Origin: Schizochytrium sp. CCTCC M209059
Taxonomy: Eukaryota > Sar > Bigyra > Thraustochytrida > Thraustochytriidae
Length of the DNA stretch: 64,000 nt
NCBI GenBank assembly: GCA_000818945.1
Contig: KN805372.1
Span: forward strand, 97,214 to 161,213
Reading direction: 5' to 3'
The translations under genes and the position numbers were made by a program. Position 1 is the first letter of the stretch. Each line of letters starts with the position of its first letter. The notes beneath the pieces were generated by a model that searched no databases, was not told where the DNA came from, and saw only the letters and a list, made by a program, of their open reading frames with translations. Positions 59,951 to 64,000 of this stretch are shown piece by piece.

Positions 59951-62044
59951 ATGGGCGTTACGGAGCTGCTCAAGCAACTACGTTCGAAGCAACGCAACGT
60001 CCAGCTCTACGAACTCTTGCGCGACAAAGATGTTGGGATTGTTGCCTCAGTCTGGCTGCACATGTACGTGAGCGTGCAGCATGAAGAGGTCTCTAAGGGC
60101 AACTTCACTAGCATCGTGCAGGGTTTTATTGGGCGGCTTAAGAAGCTCAAAACATGGGGCGCTCGCCCTATCGTCGTCTTCGATGGCGTTTCAAACGAAA
60201 TAAAGGCAAGCACGAACTCTGCAAGAAGCAACAAACGCGATAGAATGGTCCAAGGTTTGATGGAAGACCTACAAGCTTGCCTCAACGCCGGCGAGGAGCC
60301 TTCGACCGCGCTCATGGAAAAGATCTCAAAGGCAAACGCTGGCGTCACCCGTGATCTTGTTTACGCGGTCATCAGGCAGTTGCGAGTGGAGGGATACCCC
60401 TATGTGGTGGCTCCCTACGAGGCAGATCACACGCTTGTCGCGTTGCTCCATGAAGGTTCTATCCAATACATTATCTCAGTTGACTCAGACATGCTCGTTC
60501 ACCACGGCGGAAATGTCGTTGTCATCCCACCGGGCTTTTGGCAGGACGGTTTGGGCATTCTCTACGACCCAGCGGCAAATACTGCGCCAGAAGATGAATC
60601 AAACGCGCTCTGCGACCGTCCACGTGACTTGGGTCTTATCATTGACAGAGTTGTAGGACACCACGCATGCGAGCCGCGTGAAGCGGCGGCCGCTGTGTGC
60701 CTTGCGTACGCGTTACTCGTGGATTCGGACTATCACAACCTTAAAGGCGTTGGGGCAAAAACGGCACTGTCCGTCATGGAGCTGCTCTTACATCGCGGGG
60801 TCACACTGGAAAGCTGGAAAGACCCTGATCAGCTCGCGGACATTCTCTGCAATAATTACGCGAAGCAACTACGCAAAGAGGATGTTGTCTCGGACATGAA
60901 AAGGGCGAAGGGCGGTCTTCTTGGGGGCATCGCGCTGCACCTTGCGAAGCGCGAGATCAATTATCTCGATGAGAAGGTTGCGATTGACACAGGATGCATT
61001 GAACGTTTCGGCAAAACAAGTTTCGACCGCGAGCAGGTGGACCTCATCTCTCTGGGCCTGCTTTGCATGCGTGATGGATGTGGATGCCAGAGGAAGAAGC
61101 CAAAACACCATGACGTTGGTCAGGGTTATTCTGTGATCCAGCCTCAGGACACGGTCCACCCCGTGCAGCTCACAGAAGACCTTATTATCGGGGCCAAGAT
61201 GTGTGAGGAACATGTTGACACAGCATCGCTTGCCCAGTTGGCCCGCTGGCTCCGCACTCGCGGGCAATTTGCGTCTGGCAAGAAAAAGCATGAGCTTCGC
61301 GCGAGCGTGCGTGCCCAAATGGCTGCTGAAGCAGCAGCAAAGAAAGGGAATCACCAGCTTACCAATCTGCGTTGCCCAGAGGGCCTCAGCGTCCTGCAGC
61401 TGCTGAGAAACTGCGGACGGAATGTAGACCTTCCACTGATAGATAACGCCGAAGCCAAGGCTGCACTTGCCGCCATCCCGTCAGACCGCTGGATCACCTA
61501 TATCGGCGAATTGCAAGAGCGAGCGCCGCTGGTCTCGGAACAGTTCTTGCAGAAACATTTCAAGGACGTATGTACGAAGAAAGGTGTTTTTCGAAAAGGT
61601 TACAAGCGCATTTGCTTCCGCACACATCTTCGCGGATTTGCAGCCTACTTCGTACCGAATGGAGACAAACCTGCTAAAGAGTGTTGGTTCAGGCTTCACT
61701 GCCCAAGGTCAATGGTCAATGCCACCTATCCTGTCTTTGTGCGTTGTTCCATCGAATGGCATGAAGCGATGGACGGACGGCCTCCATACGTGACAAACGT
61801 CTGTGACCAGATGTGCGCCTGCCCTGCCGCCCGAGTTGATCAGGGATGCGTGCACGTGTGTGCTTTGCTACAAGCCGTGCAGAATCTTCGTCGCCGAGAC
61901 CCGCGCGACAACTGTCCAACGAGTAAGCGCTGTGAATGGAACACGGCACGTGCCAAAGTCGAGGAGGACCTGGTGAACAATGAGATCTCTTATCTTAATC
62001 ATAGACTGCGGACACTATTTCTTCGAAAGCAGGTACGCTACTGA
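59951..62044 (+). CDS. XPG/FEN1-fold nuclease with SAP-like and SWIM domains
   Basis: A structure-specific nuclease-like protein of 697 residues from ATG 59951 (MGVTELL, the usual XPG-family opening). XPG-N: VVFDGVS near 78; XPG-I: GYPYVVAPYEADHTLV (about 149-164) and ISVDSDMLV; helix-hairpin-helix: DSDYHNLKGVGAKTAL (about 258-273). The first catalytic Asp expected in the XPG-N strand (family AVDxSxWL) appears as Val in GIVASVWLHM; the other acidic residues are present. After a CGCQRKKPKHH patch comes a SAP-like segment (about 421-457, LAQLARWLRTRG...SGKKKHEL) and near 620-637 a SWIM zinc motif CAC-x8-CVH. Host repair enzymes do not combine these. The 3' end overlaps the convergent gene by 50 bases. 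Possible mobile-element protein. Confidence 0.8.
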   Translation: MGVTELLKQLRSKQRNVQLYELLRDKDVGIVASVWLHMYVSVQHEEVSKGNFTSIVQGFIGRLKKLKTWGARPIVVFDGVSNEIKASTNSARSNKRDRMVQGLMEDLQACLNAGEEPSTALMEKISKANAGVTRDLVYAVIRQLRVEGYPYVVAPYEADHTLVALLHEGSIQYIISVDSDMLVHHGGNVVVIPPGFWQDGLGILYDPAANTAPEDESNALCDRPRDLGLIIDRVVGHHACEPREAAAAVCLAYALLVDSDYHNLKGVGAKTALSVMELLLHRGVTLESWKDPDQLADILCNNYAKQLRKEDVVSDMKRAKGGLLGGIALHLAKREINYLDEKVAIDTGCIERFGKTSFDREQVDLISLGLLCMRDGCGCQRKKPKHHDVGQGYSVIQPQDTVHPVQLTEDLIIGAKMCEEHVDTASLAQLARWLRTRGQFASGKKKHELRASVRAQMAAEAAAKKGNHQLTNLRCPEGLSVLQLLRNCGRNVDLPLIDNAEAKAALAAIPSDRWITYIGELQERAPLVSEQFLQKHFKDVCTKKGVFRKGYKRICFRTHLRGFAAYFVPNGDKPAKECWFRLHCPRSMVNATYPVFVRCSIEWHEAMDGRPPYVTNVCDQMCACPAARVDQGCVHVCALLQAVQNLRRRDPRDNCPTSKRCEWNTARAKVEEDLVNNEISYLNHRLRTLFLRKQVRY

Positions 62045-63089
62045 CGCCAGTGCAGAATCGAAGTATTCTAGCGAAGCGCGGGATCGACTTGAAAGATGCC
62101 CACCTTAGAAGAACTTGAGAAGAAGAAGTTTTCGTGACCGCTTCTCGCAAAATGGCGTAATAATCTTTCGCCTCTTTGGCCTTCGCCCGCGCTTCTGTCT
62201 TGGCCTGTTTGAAAGCGCTGAGGGCAGCGTCTCGTTCTTCACGGAACCTAATCGAATCGCTGAGGGCAGCGTCTCGTTCTTCACGGAGCTTCTGGAGTTC
62301 AGCTTCCAACTTTTCTTTGTCGCTTTGGAGTTCATTAATCGTGAAATCCGTAAGAGTTGCCAATCTCTCTGAGAGAGTATTAGCACGAGCGTCAGCTTGG
62401 CTTGCATTCGAGGTCTTGACAAAGAGAGCCTGCGCACGTTTCTTAGCAGAGCTGGCCTCATGTGACAGTCGCCTGATTTCATTCTTTGCCACATCACTCC
62501 TTTGGTTCGCAACTTCAAGCTTCGCGTCAAGCTTTCGTGCCTTCTGGATGCGCTCATAAGCAGCATCGCTTTCTGCATGGCGGGCACGCGATGTTCGACG
62601 GCGTTTTGTCTGACTGCGCTCAGGCGAAGCGATGTGACTTGTGAGTCTGCGCTCCGCTATCGACTTTGGTGTCAGCTTATCGCTCGCCAGTACCCATTTG
62701 CTAGTCTTCCATTCAGCCAAATCACCAGCCGGTGGAGGAGACATTGCCGTTTCGGCAGCTATCACTTGGGTTATATCAGACTTCAAGACCCAATCGTTCT
62801 TCTTACGTGTGTCGAACTCAAAGGAGTTTGGGTTAAAATGATGCCAGCGGAAGCGGCTTCTTGCTCTTGTCCCTGTAGCAACATTCTGCCGCAATCTGTT
62901 GAAGATTACATCTCGCGCCTTGCTCTCGCGAAGTGCTGCTGCATCTGTTCTCGTGTGACGGTTGCTTCTGTAAATCTCGAAAGTGCGGAAAGGACCTTGT
63001 TTATTCTGGCACCATTTCAAAGTGCATGAACATTTCGTATTGCTAGGCGATTTCACAGCCGACATTTGCTCTGCAAGCGCGCCCGACAT
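61995..63089 (-). CDS. Coiled-coil protein with Cys-rich N terminus, convergent partner of the nuclease
   Basis: The 364-residue product starts at ATG 63089 (the frame opens three codons earlier with GTG). I do not recognise it. Residues 15-35 hold KCSCTLKWCQNKQ, a small Cys motif that may bind zinc. About 40-160 is basic and mixed. A Lys/Arg-rich patch (KRRRTSRARH) at about 165-175 could be a nuclear signal. A long coiled coil follows (about 180-310). It includes a 14-residue repeat (REERDAALS twice) coded by an exact 30-bp direct repeat. The C terminus is helical. It lies wholly between the 16-bp inverted repeats. Its last 17 codons overlap the last codons of the nuclease gene on the other strand. 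Confidence 0.68.
   Translation of the reverse strand: MSGALAEQMSAVKSPSNTKCSCTLKWCQNKQGPFRTFEIYRSNRHTRTDAAALRESKARDVIFNRLRQNVATGTRARSRFRWHHFNPNSFEFDTRKKNDWVLKSDITQVIAAETAMSPPPAGDLAEWKTSKWVLASDKLTPKSIAERRLTSHIASPERSQTKRRRTSRARHAESDAAYERIQKARKLDAKLEVANQRSDVAKNEIRRLSHEASSAKKRAQALFVKTSNASQADARANTLSERLATLTDFTINELQSDKEKLEAELQKLREERDAALSDSIRFREERDAALSAFKQAKTEARAKAKEAKDYYAILREAVTKTSSSQVLLRWASFKSIPRFARILRFCTGVSSVPAFEEIVSAVYD
62216..62287. repeat. In-frame 42-bp tandem duplication in the coiled-coil gene
   Basis: The same 30 bases start at 62216 and 62258, a period of 42 bases (14 codons, two heptads), so the coiled-coil register is kept. Confidence 0.9.
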
Positions 63090-63514
63090 CAGGCCCACGA
63101 CGTGCGGACAACCTAACCACCACCACGGAGACCGAGCTCGTCGAACGTCAAAAACGTTGTATATACGCTTGGGGCAGCTGCGAGAGATCGCGAGGCACTA
63201 GCCTGGCCAATGTACTTTCCAACTCGCGACACTCCCACCAGCGCGCAGACCACGACAGGTCGACTTCGCACGAGGGAATTGATAATGCACAAGGTGAGCA
63301 AGGATCCCCAACTCGCGCAAGGTAAATAGGCCACTTTGGCCGAAAGGGTAGGTTCGGAGCGAAATAGGGCTCTTTCAAAAATGCATATTGTCTATTCAGG
63401 CGTGACTTTCTCACATTCACACACACAGCAGACACAGATACGTGGAGGTAAACATAAAACCTGAAGAGAGATGAAAGAGGTGTGTGCAGACACTGTCCTC
63501 GATCGACCACCGCT
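63090..63514. other. Intergenic region with right arm of candidate element
   Basis: Upstream sequence of the coiled-coil gene and 3' flank of the last gene. Contains TCGCGCAAGG (63313-63322), the right 16-bp inverted repeat (63381-63396) and a short CA run (63415-63427). No gene seen. Confidence 0.6.
63381..63396 (-). repeat. Right 16-bp inverted repeat of candidate element
   Basis: ATGCATATTGTCTATT, the exact reverse complement of 59700-59715; with it, it brackets 3.7 kb that contains exactly the nuclease and coiled-coil genes. Confidence 0.8.
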
Positions 63515-63979
63515 TTACTTCCTGCTCGACCTCTTCTTCTTGCCCTTTTTCGAGCCAGAAGCGGTCTCCCCCTCGTCCTCTTCCAGCAGCTCATCCTCTT
63601 CAAACATGGCTTGGCGCGCCATTGAGGCCGAGACACGGCGTCCAACATTCGCAGCGTCCTTGGAAACGTTGATACCCGAGCGAACCTCCTCGGGCGTGTG
63701 GCCATAACGCTGGGCAAAGCGACCAAGAATGGCCGAGGCCATCTCGGCCGTCTCCGCGTCCTCGTCTCCTTCAGCGGCGCCGTCGGCATCTTCATCCTCC
63801 TGCTCACGAAGTGCATCCTGGAGAAAGTCTGAATATGCAGCGCGCTCGGTCCTGTCGATCGTCTTGCGGCGATCTTCGGGATTGGGCTCGTCGATGTCAG
63901 GTTTCGTCGCGATACGCTCGTCATCGAGGGAAATGAGCTCGCGCCTGCTGCCCATCATGGCGCCGCGCGTCTTCTTCAT
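63515..63979 (-). CDS. Acidic/basic hypothetical protein, probably 5'-incomplete
   Basis: At least 154 residues from ATG 63979; the frame stays open to the window edge (63980-64000), so the true start may lie outside. It has an Asp/Glu-rich centre (about 60-80, EQEDEDADGAAEGDEDAE), a short helical segment EMASAILGRFAQRYGHTPEEV (about 80-100), a conserved-looking stretch SGINVSKDAANVGRRVSASMARQAMF, and a Lys/Arg-rich C terminus (GSKKGKKKRSSRK) that could be a nuclear signal. No family recognised. Confidence 0.6.
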   Translation of the reverse strand: MKKTRGAMMGSRRELISLDDERIATKPDIDEPNPEDRRKTIDRTERAAYSDFLQDALREQEDEDADGAAEGDEDAETAEMASAILGRFAQRYGHTPEEVRSGINVSKDAANVGRRVSASMARQAMFEEDELLEEDEGETASGSKKGKKKRSSRK

Positions 63980-64000
63980 GAGACCGCCGAGCAGTGAACG

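Noticed and set aside
1..64000. tRNA, rRNA, CRISPR arrays, phage or bacterial operons
   Set aside because: I looked for T-loop motifs, rRNA-like stretches, regularly spaced repeats with unique spacers, and phage or bacterial gene sets; none seen by eye. A covariance-model scan would be decisive for RNA genes.

Overview
This window is nuclear DNA from a eukaryotic microbe, most likely a heterotrophic stramenopile of the thraustochytrid (labyrinthulomycete) type. The supporting evidence is GC-rich, gene-dense DNA with many intronless genes, and a few genes carrying short GT-AG introns with GTAAGT or GTACGT donors. Trinucleotide repeats encode polyQ or polyA tracts. The gene set mixes animal-like and plant-like families: PEN-2, PSTK, LRRC57, ILRUN, WNK, IRE/Rim15-type kinase and HCF101. 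The lineage is inferred from this mix, not proved. There is no bacterial operon, CRISPR array, or tRNA or rRNA gene that I can recognise.

Positions 1-10713 are a tandem segmental duplication. The unit is: small atypical kinase, GTGTGC hexanucleotide array, transaldolase, HCF101-type Fe-S carrier. Positions 776-4990 and 6499-10713 look identical. The two hexanucleotide arrays differ about eightfold in length, and a 77-bp N gap adjoins the longer one. The window opens in the last codons of one kinase copy, holds one nearly complete copy, and ends the duplication 22 codons into a third.

From 10.7 to 30 kb are PEN-2 (gamma-secretase subunit), a small type I membrane protein, an unrecognised 573-residue protein, a large IRE/Rim15-like AGC kinase divergent from PSTK (selenocysteine synthesis), two paralogous secreted sulfatases around a repeat-rich spacer, and a three-exon LRRC57-like protein. 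From 30 to 50 kb are a WNK kinase with a Tudor-like insert and long polyQ, a tail-anchored-type small protein, an R3H-domain RNA-binding protein, a kelch membrane protein, an ILRUN homologue, a coiled-coil/Cys-cluster protein, the proteasome ATPase Rpt6, and a CCDC24-like protein.

From 50 to 64 kb are an EF-hand-like protein, long-form tRNase Z head-to-head with a NYN-KH (Regnase-like) RNase, a peroxisomal-type thiolase homologue, an EF-hand/acidic-tail protein, and a two-gene module. The module is an XPG-fold nuclease with SAP-like and SWIM domains, converging on a coiled-coil gene with a Cys-rich N terminus. It is bracketed by a perfect 16-bp inverted repeat at 59700-59715 and 63381-63396. 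I regard this as the best candidate for an undescribed mobile element or nuclease system in the window.

Most of the other genes are independent housekeeping, signalling or RNA-processing genes, not a pathway cluster. Starts are ATG choices made from protein content; intron boundaries are inferred from splice consensus and family alignment.
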